Shown here piece by piece: positions 12,600 through 24,778 of a stretch of DNA of 64,000 bases. This DNA is from Gordius sp. MW1 (taxonomy: Eukaryota; Nematomorpha; Gordioida; Gordea; Gordiidae): NCBI GenBank assembly GCA_964036665.1, contig OZ038526.1:11966001-12030000 (forward strand), written 5' to 3'. Position numbers and translations under genes: made by a program. Below the pieces are notes generated by a model. It saw only the letters and a program-made list of their open reading frames with translations. It was not told where the DNA came from and did no database searches. Position 1 is the stretch's first letter. The number at the start of each line of letters is the position of its first letter.

Positions 12600-14745
12600 C
12601 TAAACGGATGGCATTGATCCGTGCATGGAAATCGTGTTGGATTTAACGATTTCCATTGTGATCTTTTGCCTGATATAAAAGTACTCTTTCAAATCTAAAG
12701 AGACGCTGGAGATCGCTTTTCCAATTTGTTTCAGGACGAGAGCTTCAGCGCTTAAATTTCCAATTGTGGTTGCCACTAAGGGAATGAATATTGTGTCCGC
12801 GAGGGAAGAATATTTGGCTGTCTTCCTATTCTCTGCACTGACTATAAGGTCGGGAGAGGAGTTGGATGGGGCAAATATGTCGACCGTGGTGAAGTCCCAA
12901 GTGAGATTCAGTCCACGGGACCATGGGATGAGTGACCCCGTCCGGTCTTTTCCCATCGGTGGTGCTAAGGCCGACGGGCTCCAAGGTGTTTGGGTAGCCA
13001 GCCTTCCTAAGGTACTGGCCGATGATTTTGTTGATAGCCGTGTGCCTGGGGTTGCGGCCTTTGCTGTGTTTGCAATGGAGGGGATGATGACCATTGGGTT
13101 GGACCTGGTGTTTGCAGAGATCGCATACGAAAGGGGATACTATGTCACATCCGAGACGGAGGCCTATCGCTATGCGTAACTCCTCCCCAGACATATGGAG
13201 TCCCAAATTCCTGCTCGGGATAGCTTTGAGACATTCGTAACCGCTCTTGGAAGAGGCCCAATTGAAAATGAGTTTTCCCTGAGATAGTTCGTTCGAAGAA
13301 AGAAAAGCTACGGAAGCTATTAGGGGATGATCCCATTCCTTTTGGGTCACACCAAGTGGTCGTTCGGCTGACTCGAGCTTGTCCGCGTCCCACCTGTGTA
13401 GAGCCTCATGGAGGTGCGGGTCTGGGAGGGATGTCATGGCAGAGATAAGGGGGTCGGTACTCTGCGCGAAGATATAAAACCCGCTAAAGCTATCTGTTGC
13501 GGAGATCGAATTCCAATTCCCCCACTCTTAGAAGGGAGGGATGCTTGAAGCCATTGGACTGGAGTAAACTTTGTATTTAAGCAGTTTTCAAAAAGAGTCT
13601 GAATGTTTCGTTCGATTAAATTTAATTGCTCTGGGCAGCCAAAGATAGGTGAAGCACGCAAGGCGTGATTTATTTTCGGGATTAGCAGAAAATTTTTAGC
13701 CAAAAAAAATGCATGATGTGGGGTTAGTTTCTGCAAGGTGGGTTTGACAGCCTATATGAAAGTTAAAAATTTGTCCAGAAAGCGTTGGGAAGATATGGGC
13801 CCACCCAGCGGTGCGCCTAGGTGGCTGAACTGGTCGAGAGTAAGGACGGGAAAGGGGAGTGTTGAGGGATCTATTGAAGGATCCCTGCTGTATAGTTCAC
13901 ATTTTAAGTGGTTGAGTTCGAGGCCAATTGAATCTGAAAAGGATTCAATAATAGGCGGTATTTTACGTATATCACTCGCGGGACCCACCAAAAATCCGTC
14001 CATGTCCCATAGGTTGCAAGAAAAGCTTCCTGTGGTAGACTGTTTCTGGATGATCCCCTGTATAGCTAGGCAAAATAGAGCTGGGCCTAGGGGATCGCCT
14101 TGCTGTATCCCACTAGAGGAGTGTATTATCTTGTCCCCAAACAGTAGAAAGGATGGGGCTCCATAGCTATTGAAGGCGTATGAGTAAAATTGGGGATAAG
14201 CTTTTTAAAAGGGTGCGAGAAACGCCGCCCTATTGACGCTGTTAAAGGCGTTTTTAAAGTCTAGTTTTACTAACAGATCTGTCTGGGGCGATGCTTCGAA
14301 AAGAATTCGGGCCGTATGGGCGGCTGCTTCGCATCCTCCCTTGATTCCGAAGCCTAATTGATTAAGGAGAAGGGAACACGCCAAAGAGGCGCGAATTTTT
14401 ATTGTGATTAGTTTGGAAGCAATTCTCCGTAAAACTGACCCAATCCGATGGGACGAATTGAGCCGTCAGGTTTATTAAAGGCCAACAGTTTTCCTCCAAA
14501 AAGAATTTGGGATATTTCTGAAGGGAATTGGCCCTTTATTATAATGTTGCTGAGGTGTGTTAGATTCGTGAGTAAGCTTTGTGAGCCGCTTATGTAGGGC
14601 TTAATTAGGTCCTGCAGGAAAATGGGGCGGATTCCATCTAGACCTGCTGCTGAATCTTTTTTAAAAGAATTTATTGCATATGTAACTTCTAAAATAGTGA
14701 AGTCGATGATTGGGGTTGGTGGGGTTTCCTTCAGTGAAGGGGTTG
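12600..14745 (-). pseudogene. R2-like non-LTR retrotransposon, 3' half (RT, CCHC, restriction-like endonuclease), broken
   Basis: Reading on the minus strand from 14745 down, the translation shows reverse-transcriptase blocks. These include a DFKNAFNSVNRAAF-type segment near 14260, QGDPLGPALFCLAIQGII near 14080, and a catalytic box degraded to WDMDGF near 13990. At 12826-13437 a zinc knuckle CDLC-x8-H-x4-C is followed by the KRPDGVT motif. The frame at 12600-13094 continues with TVDIFAPS and FIPLVATTIG. CCHC followed by RPD...D is the arrangement of R2/R4/NeSL-type restriction-like endonuclease elements. The frame shifts near 12915 and is broken by stops between 14160 and 14745. It is 5'-truncated and dead. 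Related fragments lie at 36.7-38.6 kb, 48.8-49.3 kb and 56.2 kb. Confidence 0.8.
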
Positions 14746-14754
14746 TCTAAATTT

Positions 14755-14928
14755 AAAGATGCGATATTTAGTAATTTAAATAATTTTCGAATCGAATTCA
14801 AATTTTAAATTTTTTTTTTAATATTTGACGAATCTCGAATCGAATATTTTTTTAAATAAAAGTTTTGAATCGAATCGAATCGAATAAAAATATTCGATTA
14901 GGTTCGAAATCCAGAGGCGTAATTTTAC
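14755..14928. repeat. ATTCGA-rich repeat fragment
   Basis: Tandem TCGAATCGAATCGAAT motifs ending in CCAGAGGCGTAATT, the inverse of the start of the fragment at 6197. It probably derives from a small palindromic repeat family. Confidence 0.5.
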
Positions 14929-15229
14929 ATATGACCTTAAACAAAAAAGAATACAATTACATAAAAAAATTTATAGTCAGATTTAAAGTGTTGACTACGG
15001 TGTTCTTAGCATCAGGCCTAACTCGAGTCTGATTTACTTATTATTTATCCCTAAGGACAGACCTTGTCGTGCTCTAATCAGCACTATATAATTTTTTTTA
15101 AATTATGAAAAATAATTAATCATAAAACAGATTTTTTAACCTAAATGGACTTTAAAAAGTATCATATAGTAAGGAAAGACCTTTTCATTAACTTGTAGGT
15201 TGATGTTTGTTATATAATTAATTGTACGG

Positions 15230-15387
15230 CATGGGCGTACCCAGGTTATTGACTAGGGGGACGAAACGTTAAAAAGTTCAATTAGGGGGGGGGGGGCAAA
15301 ATCTAAATTTTTAGGGTTTTTGCATTGAAAAATCTTTTTTTTTTGCATTAAAGGGGCGGGGCCGCCCCCCCCCCGGCTACGCCCATG
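15230..15387. mobile_element. MITE with CATGGGCGTAGCC-type ends and 8-bp TSD
   Basis: It starts CATGGGCGTACCCAGG and ends CCCGGCTACGCCCATG. The flanking octamers TTGTACGG (15222-15229) and TTGCACGG (15388-15395) differ by one base, consistent with an old hAT-type 8-bp duplication. The interior holds G- and C-runs and TTTTTGCATT motifs. Sister copies are at 33948-34124, 48322-48475, 55324-57034 and around 57892-58684. Confidence 0.85.
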
Positions 15388-15673
15388 TTGCACGGACATT
15401 TCTAAATTAAAGCCTTTGTGTGCTAAATGATTTTTAAGATGAATTAGTTCATAAAGATTGTTAAGGTTGAGTTAAAGATCAGAATTTTAAACAAATAACT
15501 AGTTATAGCTTAATTAAAAATATAGCTGTTTAATTTTTAGAAACGGTATCTTGTATAATTCAGGATTCAGAATAAATGAACAAGTTCATTGGAATATATT
15601 ATTTTGAACTATTCTTAACAGCTCTAGCTGTCAGTTTGTTCAAGAATTAAAAGAATCATTAAGATATAATGAC

Positions 15674-17026
15674 TAGAGATCTGGATGGACCTAAAAGCCC
15701 GGCCAGTGGACGGGTACGGACGGGCTTTTTATCATAAAAATGTAAACGGGCCGGGTCCGGAAGGGCTTTTATTAATGGAACGGGCTCGGGTGGGCTTGAG
15801 ATTTTTTAACGAGCTTGAATGAACGGGCTAGAGATTATATAAACGGTCATGGAATTACAAAGATCCTTAAAAGTCAGACAATTATATAAATATATTATTT
15901 TTATCAAATATATAGATTATTAATTGCTTAATTTTTTTAACCTCTAATTTTTTTATATCCTGTAGCATTCCCTGGTTTTTCAAGCGCTAAATTTAACTTT
16001 AAAACATTTTTATTCTATTTGCTATAGCTTTTCGTTTACATAACTAAGATTATATAATAGCTTCGTATATTCTTTTATATGTAAGTTTAAATACTTAATT
16101 ACAATGCTAATTTTGTGTTATCACAAATTTTACAATTTTACTGGCATTGCCATATAATTTAATGAATATTGTTCTAATCTAAAACTAGGCGTATTAACTG
16201 ATATAAATTAATCAAATCAATGTATAATGTATACTGCCTATTAAAACATTCTCATGTAATTTTATTAAAGAATTTTAATTATATGTAATACTGAATTGTA
16301 ATTTCTTAGGTGTATTAATTTAACTTTATCAAATAAAAGAAAATTGTTGAAAGTGGAATATTCTCATGTTATAATTTATAGTAATTTAATGGTAAAACTA
16401 TATTGAAATTTAATTAATCAAATAAATGTAAATTACTATAATCATAAAATATTAAAAAACCTTACTGCATAAATATAATTATAATTTCAATTTTAAATCA
16501 TAAAGTTGCAAAGTACCTAATTTTTTTTGGCAAAGTTTAGTATGTTAAAGTAGAAAGGAACCTTTTAGATGGTCTTTTTTTAAATCATGAAATGAACTAC
16601 ATAAAGTCAAAAAAAGTCTATACTATAAGATATTTTTTAAAATGGTAGGGTCAAATAATTTATACTTATTATATCTAATTATAATAAAGATGTATATGAA
16701 ATTAACTTTAATGACAAACTTAAATGTAAGTTTTCGCTATTTGTATTTTTTTATAATAAGTAAGTTTAATTCTTTTTCTGTTACAATGCCCTAATTGTAG
16801 TGTTAAATATTTTCAAACATTTTTCTTTCTTAAATAATGCAAAATTTTTGCGAACGGGCTTGGGCGGGCCTGACGTTTTTCTAACGGGCGTGGACGGGCC
16901 TAAAAAATTTACGAACGGGCCTAAAGTGTTAAAAAAAAATTAAGGGCGAGCTCGGACGGGCCTTGAAGTTTTGAAAACGGGTAAGGGCGGGCCGACCTTC
17001 TAAAAACGGTCCGTTGCAGATCTCTA
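15674..17026 (+). mobile_element. hAT-like non-autonomous element related to family X, with 8-bp TSD
   Basis: The ends TAGAGATCTGGATGGACC and CCGTTGCAGATCTCTA are inverted. The flanking octamers ATAATGAC (15666-15673) and ATGATGAC (17027-17034) differ at one position. Subterminal CGGGCTT/GGGCGGGCC clusters occupy both ends, and the interior is AT-rich and non-coding. The interior is unlike the copy at 4034, so only the ends define the relationship. Confidence 0.83.
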
Positions 17027-17034
17027 ATGATGAC

Positions 17035-18396
17035 CAAGCCAAAATATTAAAAGTTTATATATGTATGTAAAAGATTGCAATTGAGTTTTTAAAAGCGTCA
17101 AAGATATTAATCGTCAGGAAAACATTCAATTTGTTCGACCTAAAATAATTCTGTTTAATTAAGGGTTTTGTCTCGTTATGTTTCCAAGCCCCTTCATTTC
17201 CGAAATTCTCGCTAAAAGTCGATATGAAAAAACATAGAGATTAATATAAAAAGGTATCCATGTTTAAAAGCCCGATCCAGTTGAAGGCAGTGGGAATAGT
17301 TAAACAATAAAACTGAACAAATTAAATAGCTTAATTTTGAATCGTAAAATAGATGAATTATGTAAATTGGAATAACTAAAATTATTCCCATAGAGAGAAC
17401 CTATGGCTCGACCTGTTCAATTTAGAATTTCGAACGGCCCGGGCTGGCACCTAAAGATAATCCGGGCTTAATTGTAATTTTGTATATATTTATTTTTGTT
17501 TTGTTAAATATATAGCCTGCTCTCTCATTTTTTTTCTTTGATCATATTATATTTGTTAATCGCAATTAGATTCCTAGTAAAAAGAGAAAATTTAAAACTG
17601 TCTCCTAACTTGATAGGTATGGAGAGTTCAGGTTCGCCATATAATATATATTTAAATCAATGAGTCTATTTAAGAGTCGAAAATAATTCGAAATTTTATT
17701 TATTAAAACATGGAATTTTTAGTGATTTCAAAGTCCTTTCCGCCCTTTACATTTTTTATATATTTCGTTTTATACTTTTTATTGCACAATATATAATCCG
17801 TTAGATAATTTTTATAGTTCGACCTATAATTTTTGCAATATAAATTCGAAAATTGTAATTCCAGCTTTGCTTCAATAATATGTCATAAACGTGTTGCTGA
17901 TTTTTAAAACATTTGGCAGAAACAATTTAGGGCCCCATTAATTCGGGCCTGTACATTATTTCGGGTACGGTAGGTCGGACAGCTCTGATAATTCGGGCAT
18001 TGCCGATGGGACACACAAATGTTCAAGCGGAAATTTCAAGTATAAATTGGCGCAGGATTAGACCAAAAAATTGTATAAAAATCCGAATTCCACCAAAAGT
18101 CAAATAAATTTAACGCCCCTCAATCGTAAAATCTGTTGCTTCATAAAAAGCTACTAAAATTAATTGTTAAAAAGCAGATCAATATTACCCAAGTAATATA
18201 GTTATTGCGTTTTTAAAACTATCAACAATTAATATATATAGAATTATTACAAAGACGTTAAAAATGGGGATATATTGGATTCAGTTATCAGGTTCACATA
18301 AATCGTCCACGCCTACTAACGCTACAATGGGTAGACAAGGGCCATCTGAAATTTGAGAGCGCTAGGATCGCTGGCCAGTAGTAACTCGAACACTAT
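17035..18396. other. AT-rich intergenic stretch downstream of SETDB1
   Basis: No gene seen. Short GGCCCGGGC and ATTCGGGC pieces at 17430-17475 and 17930-18010 look like further eroded ends of GC-rich hAT-like elements. The 3' end of the SETDB1 transcript must lie here. No canonical minus-strand AATAAA was picked out close to the stop codon. Confidence 0.4.
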
Positions 18397-18828
18397 TCAG
18401 AGCAGCCGTCCACGACAATTGGAGCTCAAGCACTTGCAAATTATCATCTTGTCGGTACTGTTAATTTCGTACATGTAGTCCCAGGTCAGTTCTGTGTTGG
18501 CGCTAACATGGCGTGAAGTAAAAAAGGCGATCCAGGGGAAACATAGGTTATGACTGTCCACAAACACGTTCTGGACAAACATGTTTGCGTCACAGCTGTG
18601 GCTGTAGAAGCGGCCCACGTTGCCCCGATGCTTCGCGTCTAATATAAACATTCCCGTTTGATCGCTACAAAAATGTCGCGTCATGTTGTTGCGACCGGGC
18701 AGAGGTGGTTCTTCGGGTGCCGAGTTTAGTTCCACTGTAGAGCGCTGCAAGGCTACAAATATGTTGTCGTCGAGGTTAGAGGTGGTCTTTTGAGGCTTAT
18801 TAGTTGAGCCGTTTTCCTTCTTCCTAGT
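18397..18828 (-). CDS. SETDB1: SETDB1 exon 4 (second half of SET, post-SET, stop)
   Basis: The acceptor ATTTTATCGATAG|ACT keeps phase 0. A second AG four bases on would break the frame. The exon carries GNVGRFYSHSC, FVQNVFVDSHNLCFPW, ELTWDYMYE and the post-SET triad CKC-x4-C, ending CRGRLL then TGA, the canonical SETDB1 C-terminus. Confidence 0.9.
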   Translation of the reverse strand, partial: TRKKENGSTNKPQKTTSNLDDNIFVALQRSTVELNSAPEEPPLPGRNNMTRHFCSDQTGMFILDAKHRGNVGRFYSHSCDANMFVQNVFVDSHNLCFPWIAFFTSRHVSANTELTWDYMYEINSTDKMIICKCLSSNCRGRLL

Positions 18829-21800
18829 CTATCGATAAAATTATAGCGATTGTCGACAATAAATCCAATGATTCAACATTTATAATCTATATTATTTCCT
18901 ACTATAAATACTATCATAAATGTTTTAAGTCCCCTTTATTAATATGCAGTAGGCAAGCTTACAAGTCATGCGGTCTATCATTTACAAACTACACCATTGA
19001 AATAATATAAATCACAGTAGAATCAGAAACAGATTTCATAAATATTTTAGAAACCCAATGCAAGTCAGGTCTCGGATATTTTATTCTATATTAAATATAT
19101 ATAAATTATCAAGCATAAATAAACAGTCCTATGTAAGTAACAAACCAATAAATTTTGTCGTCTCGTCTTATTTTATTTCACAATTACTGAGAGCTCATAA
19201 AAGATCTTTATTTTTAGAATGTATTTGTCATTCCTCATTATTGAACACAAACTTTTGCTGAATATATATTCTTAGCACTAACTTAATGTAATCGGTCACG
19301 CATTATATTTAGTTATTCGATGGCGTAAGTAGCATAACAATTAATATATCAAAAAAGGACAATGGTTATTTAAATACCTGCGGTTTTTTATAGGAATCGA
19401 GTGGTTCGGTCTCATCGGCTGACCACTGGGATGGGTTACTCGATTCGTCGCCTTCCTCGTTTTGGTACAAGCTCTCATCGTCATCGTCCTCCACATTTTC
19501 CGCGCATTCGATGAAATCGATCTCAGCAAAATATTGATCGGCGCCATTGACCGCTATCCCAAAAGCTTCGCACATTTCCTCCTTCAATATGTAGCCCGAG
19601 TAAATGGACACGAAAGCGCCGGCCGGGATATCGTCCAGGGTCCTAACGCACCATCTACATCACCAAATTTTAGCATTCTATTAACATTCTGTGCAATAAT
19701 TTTCGATGATTGCTCGTAGATTTATGCGTTAGTCCGCGTTACGTGAAATTATTATATAGGGGTAGCGAGGAAATTTCGAATATAATATAATTGAATGATG
19801 CAAATTAATAATTTTAATCTCATATCTGCTCCATATTTATTAACATGCAACCGCCCTAATATACAAGATGAAAAACAGCAAGCAATTAAGGCTTAAATGT
19901 ATAGCCTAGCAAAATAAATTTCGGCTTATGTTTGATACGCCATTTTTTGTATTACAAATTCTTGAGCAAATTTTATATAAAAAAATTATTATACCTTATA
20001 AATATATAATAAATTTAATCGTTTTTCATTCTGAATTAAGAATCCATCTAATTATCTTGCTACATTTTATGAAACGAAATTATTTAACAATCTAACTTTA
20101 AACATTAATTTTTTAAGGGATTGAAATAAATAAGCTTTGCGGTCTGACATATAATATTGTTTAATTTTTAATAGCTATCATGCATGATATATACAAAAAT
20201 ATTTGCATATTATTAACCAAAAGATAGTTATAAACAAGGAAGAGGGGCCAAAGTTCAAAAGCAATATGTAGGCTGCTGTACCAAGATATATTTAGAATAT
20301 CGGATTTATGTAAAACATATTATTTAAATGGCTAGCTTAGCTTCGAGTCAAACTAGGGCCTCAAGTCAGGCTGGCCCTCCATGCCCGCAATTTGCCTAAG
20401 TATATTAATAAAAAAATCAGCACAATCTAAGCATTAGCATAAATTTAAACAAGACTATAATATTACACCAAAAGACAAACTTAATGATTTAAAAAATAGT
20501 TATATATAAAGAATGCATAATTTATAATACATCACGTGAAATATTATGTAACAAAGGTGGCTTGTAAATGTTTTATAGATTTTGAAAGGACTATGGCCGG
20601 CCCACCTTATCAAACCCATAGTACAAACTAGTGTTGTAAAAACGGCTGGGTTTAGTTTGGTCGACCTTTGGTTTTAGTCGACTAAACATAAACAAACCAC
20701 AGGTTTTTTTGGTCTGTTTTTCTTAGTCAACCTCTCGACTTAGTTTAAATTGAAAAAACAGACCAGAGTAGACCGTTAGTCTTAGTTAAACCAAAGGTCG
20801 ACCAAACAGAACCCAGCCGTTTTTACAACGCTAGTACAAACATATCATTTATCCTGTGACATCTTTCTTTAAAAAATTCGAGCTAGGACTTGGAATTCAA
20901 GCCGAGCTATGTAAGTCTATTTTCCAAAAGATACCCAACATTTAAATGGGAATAGGTGAAATCTCTTAAACCCTTTGTGACGATCTTTATACACTTGAAG
21001 CCGAGCGCCACCGAACCCCCTTTGGGCAACACGATTGATGCAACGAGCCTTGTCGCATGGGCATTTATCGTTGCATTCGTAGATGCCAGTGACCAGTTGT
21101 TGAGGCAGCCTCTTGTAAGCGTACCCGTAAGGTGTACCCTCATCTTCCAAATCTTGCGCTTTACATAAAAATTCCATGATTTATATATATTTTACTTGTT
21201 TTTAACCATATCTCCACGAAAAAAGCAAATTTTATCCTCCTTATTTCTTACTGTATTTTATTCTCCCCGCCCTGTTAATAGAATTCATGAATATTATAAG
21301 GAATTCTTAATACAACCCAAATAAAAGCTGTGCAAAAATATTTCATTAAAGATTGGGCAAGTTTATAAGTTTGAACAGTTCTTATACTTAATAAATAGGG
21401 AAAATACGGATTAAAAGACTTTAAAAATTGTCTTAATTTATATATTATATCGGAGCTTTGTGTGAGAATTCAGATTTTTAATAACGACATATAGAGGCTA
21501 AAAAACAAATATAAATTCTAAAACCTTTAATTGATGAGGCTGTTAGGCATTGACAAGCGCATTGCGTCGGGTCCGAGCAAAGCCCGTCAGCGCAATCGCA
21601 ACAGGTTAAAAAGCCGAGATCCAAGCCTAGATTGACACCAGGGGCCCCCAGCCTACAAGTATCGTATATGAATGGGTCAGGTAACGACGCATCTCCGTAC
21701 AACTCATTGACGCACGGCAAAGGGAAACGCTCTAACCCGTCAGATATATCCCCGAATACTAGGTGGCTATGGGTCGGCCTTTCTGCCAAGTAACAGGAGA

Positions 21801-23469
21801 AAGAGCTTAAGGGTGTTAGGGATATATTGACCTGAGGGTCGAAGCAGAAATAATCGACGGCCAAGATTGATTGGGTCACTTTAAGGTAGGCCAATATAGT
21901 GGATGCGTCACCGATTCGGGTGCCTGGGTGCATTTTGCAAGGCGAGACGTAGTAACAAGTGGAGTCTCGCGGTTTACCACCCTTTGGAAGGGCTCCCGAG
22001 CAACGCTCCCACCCGCACAGTATGGGTCGAGCCAGGTCACTGTAGTAATTAACGTTCCAATACATAGAGGCAGCCCGGGCTTCGCCGGCCATAAGGGACG
22101 GTTTGCATGTACTAGCTTGGCATTCAAAGGCGCGTGCAACGTCAACGCCACTGACAAGTTCGGTAAGCGAGGCGTCATCGCTTAAATCGAGAACATCAAT
22201 TGGGCTTCGCAAATTTGGCGGGCCTCCATCTTTGATAGCCCATTGGTTTATGTCTACTGCCTGTTGGGAGTGGTGATTATTGGAAGATATGGAAAAATCG
22301 TATTCGACGTAAGGTTGGGCCGTTCCCCTATTTTGGGGCCGAGCGTGAGAATGCCTAGGTCGGTGCTGAGTTTTTTGGCAAGCGGCCCGACGAGCTTGCC
22401 TCAATTCCTTGTACAAGGGTTCGAGGCGATGGGAGCCACGGTAGAGCCATCCTTCGTTACCAATTATTCCGTAGGTGGTTAGCGATGTATCGTGCAGAGG
22501 TTTGAATCGGGCCATACTGGCGTCAATTTGTTCGACACGAGCAGGGACCCAACCATCGTCGTAGCGTATATTGAGGACTTGATCCACCTTTAAATGGACG
22601 AGAGCCCGTTCGGGGTAATTTTCGAGGTATGAATGCAAGAAGAGTCTCACGTTAGTCTTAATACTATCTATGGCTCCCCCTGGGATCTGGGTAATGCCAG
22701 GTGGATTTGAAGCTAGGGCTTGTAGACAAGAAAGGACAGGCTTAAGCTTCAAGTCATAAAAGTCGGAACCGCTCGGTGTCTCTGTATATTTAACGATCCA
22801 ATCATCGAACATGACTAGGTACCTGTGCTTATTCGCCAGAACGGGCTTTTCGAGAACGGTGCAAGGCGATAAGTAAGAACAGGACCCAACCTCTGTATCG
22901 CCAGGATACAGTGCCAAAACTCGACTGCCTACAGGTATTGTGGGTTGTGGTGGGCAATTCATGGGAGCTATTTCATGGGCCGTGAACCAGGTTATTGAGC
23001 CAGGCGTGGTCAAGCGATTGACGCGATATTCGCAGCCCTTAGGATCGTAATGGATGTCTACGACCACGCCTTTAACCCAAGAGGCACTCACGTGATTGGA
23101 CAAGGTGGGAGGAACTAGAACTGTATCGCCACACCTTGGGACGTGAGACATCATGCAATTGACACGTGAGTAGTGGTCACGAGACTCGTGAGCAGGATCG
23201 TCCAAGGCACACACCATTGTTAGCTCATCTTCCAGGTTAGCACTGTTTCGAAGAGATGTATCATCACCCATCGTTGATGCAACCTTTGATGATCTTGGTG
23301 GTAAGGTACTGTTCTTAAGAGATGATCTAGTGCTGTTGCTAGGAGTTTGATCATACTTATTGAAAAGTGTACCCAACCTGCCAAAGTGTTCAAAGATACG
23401 CCCAATGGAGGTAATAGTTTGATTTTTAGAATTTTCTAAATCCACCAGCATTTGATTTGTGTTTTCCAT
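18397..23469 (-). CDS. SETDB1: SETDB1/eggless-type histone H3K9 methyltransferase, complete, four exons
   Basis: Four exons join in phase into a protein of 946 residues: 23469-21525, 21158-20972, 19654-19378 and 18828-18397. Domains in order are Tudor-like segments at about 110-245 and 285-352 (with NYPERALV and WLYRGSHRLEPL), a methyl-CpG-binding-like domain at about 470-545, and pre-SET at about 573-700 (CCDCADGLCSDPTQCAC, then YECNDKCPC). A SET domain follows, split by a short acidic insert (about 750-830), then post-SET CKCLSSNCRGRLL. This bifurcated SET layout is diagnostic of SETDB1, which trimethylates H3K9 in the nucleus and silences transposons. The insert is far shorter than in vertebrates. 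The usual NHSC of the SAM-binding core reads SHSC here (residues 879-882), and the following SPN reads DAN. The WDY tyrosine (residue 921) and post-SET cysteines are kept. No frame breaks are seen, so I read it as functional or recently functional. Confidence 0.93.
19378..19654 (-). CDS. SETDB1: SETDB1 exon 3 (first half of the SET domain and acidic insert)
   Basis: The acceptor TTTGGTGATGTAG|A completes the glycine codon and leads straight into WCVRTLDDIPAG and FVSIYSGYIL, the first SET motif. The exon ends CCGCAG|GTATTT at a codon boundary. The acidic run ENVEDDDDESLYQNEEGDES begins the insertion that splits the SET domain. Confidence 0.88.
20629..20833. mobile_element. Palindromic hAT-like MITE inside SETDB1 intron 2
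   Basis: It starts TAGTGTTGTAAAAACGGCTG, ends CAGCCGTTTTTACAACGCTA, and is near-palindromic throughout. It is flanked by the perfect octamer GTACAAAC (20621-20628 and 20834-20841). A relative sits at 35287-35440, and the same terminal TAGTGTTGTAAA marks the larger element at 59744-61854. Confidence 0.9.
20972..21158 (-). CDS. SETDB1: SETDB1 exon 2 (end of pre-SET)
   Basis: The acceptor is TTTTTATGTAAAG|CG and the donor AAAGG|GTTTAAG. Phases fit: one base is carried in and two are carried out. It encodes the YKRLPQQLVTGIYECNDKC stretch with the second cysteine cluster (CPCDKARC) and ends at VYKDRHKG, just before the conserved W that opens the SET domain. Confidence 0.88.
21525..23469 (-). CDS. 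SETDB1: SETDB1 exon 1 (Tudor, MBD, start of pre-SET)
   Basis: Starts at the first ATG after a splice acceptor and encodes residues 1-648 plus one base. The donor is AAAG|GTTTTAG, splitting a codon after its first base. Reading through the donor would add a short unrelated tail ending at 21478, which interrupts the conserved cysteine-rich pre-SET domain, so the splice is required. Confidence 0.88.
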
Positions 23470-23472
23470 TTA

Positions 23473-23490
23473 CTAAACAGAAATAAAAAT
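23473..23490 (-). promoter_or_regulatory. Splice acceptor 3 nt before the SETDB1 start codon
   Basis: Reading the minus strand, TTTTTATTTCTGTTTAG is followed by TAA and then ATG. A pyrimidine-rich tract ending in AG so close to the start codon is what a spliced-leader trans-splice site looks like. A 5'-UTR intron would look the same. No TATA-like promoter was identified upstream. Confidence 0.6.
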
Positions 23491-24778
23491 GCCTAGGGTA
23501 TTTTAACACTTCAAGAGTGTTTAATCTTTATAATGAAATTATTTTCCTAATTATGAGAAAAAATTTGATCATTGACATATAAACTCATTAAATTAATTTT
23601 TCTATCTATCATAAAAAACTACAAATTTTATTTTCACTAAATCAAAAAGCATGAGCTTTGTTTGCAAATTTTTTAAACAACTAAATTTGAGCTAAGCCTC
23701 AGTATCACTGCAAAAAATCAGAAAGTTTGTTTTATAAAAGATTATATAATATGTATACTCTTATCCGTAATAAGTATATTTAAAGATTTTGTTAATTCTT
23801 ACGTGAAACAAATTTGAAATTTATGCAGTCAGGTGGTTAAATGATCGAACAACCCGTTACACGATTCATATTATTCAGGAAATTATATTTTATAGTATTG
23901 GTTATAGTATAGTTAAAGGGAGTGTGCTATACTATGCCCAAGAGTAAACCGTATTCAAAATAAATACATGCATGATCTGGAAGAATTGGGAAATCCAGTA
24001 TTCTGAAGATATTGGATAATTATAACGATAGTTTATGAGACTTCTCATTGAGCTTGCGTATACAAAAATTGGACTCCAAATCGGACGCTATCTCGAAAGA
24101 TGCAACTTTTCAGATAATTCACTAATTTTATTATATAATTCAGTTTTAATATTTATAATATTTACAAACCACAATTACAAAAAACAAAAAAATTCTTTAG
24201 CAAGTCTACCTCAATATGTCCTACTCTGCAGCCAATGTTTGTACTAAGGCGATAAAGAAGAAGAAAGATTATGCTTTTATAAAACAAGCAAATTTTTAAA
24301 TTTATTATTTTAAAATCGCGTTTTTAATAAATATAACTAATTTATAATATTGATTATATGGTTATAGTATCATCTAATTAGAATATTGGTACCTTTATGA
24401 TTTAGATATCACTCTTTTCACACCCCTCATTATAATTTGAAATTTGAATACACAAGAGACATTGAAGTTTAGATATTTGAATACCTTACGATTTAACAAT
24501 GTTAATTATATTAACCTCTTTACAATTATAAATAATCATTCTATCTTTTGGTTATGCATTTAGTAATAAAGAAGAAACTTAAACCTCTACATGGTATTTA
24601 ATTTATCTAAGATAAAATTAAACTTTATTCTTGGGCTCAATAATTTGTCATTCTCTTTTGTGTAAATTACTATGTTTTTTATTAATACTTGCTTATGTAT
24701 AAGTTTAATAAAATATAAATAATTTAATTTATTGATTATATGGGATTTACATCATCTTAGATAAAATAAGCAATATAT
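23491..24778. other. AT-rich intergenic stretch upstream of SETDB1
   Basis: No gene found. It includes the presumed SETDB1 promoter region on its left side. There are only short frames and no defined repeat. Confidence 0.4.

Noticed and set aside
12766-13179. 137-codon plus-strand frame
   Set aside because: Antisense to the endonuclease region of the R2-like element, whose conserved motifs are on the minus strand.
19058-19261. 67-codon frame inside SETDB1 intron 3
   Set aside because: AT-rich chance frame on the opposite strand, without domain or splice context.
21871-22482. Plus-strand frames of 104 and 79 codons
   Set aside because: Antisense shadows of SETDB1 exon 1.
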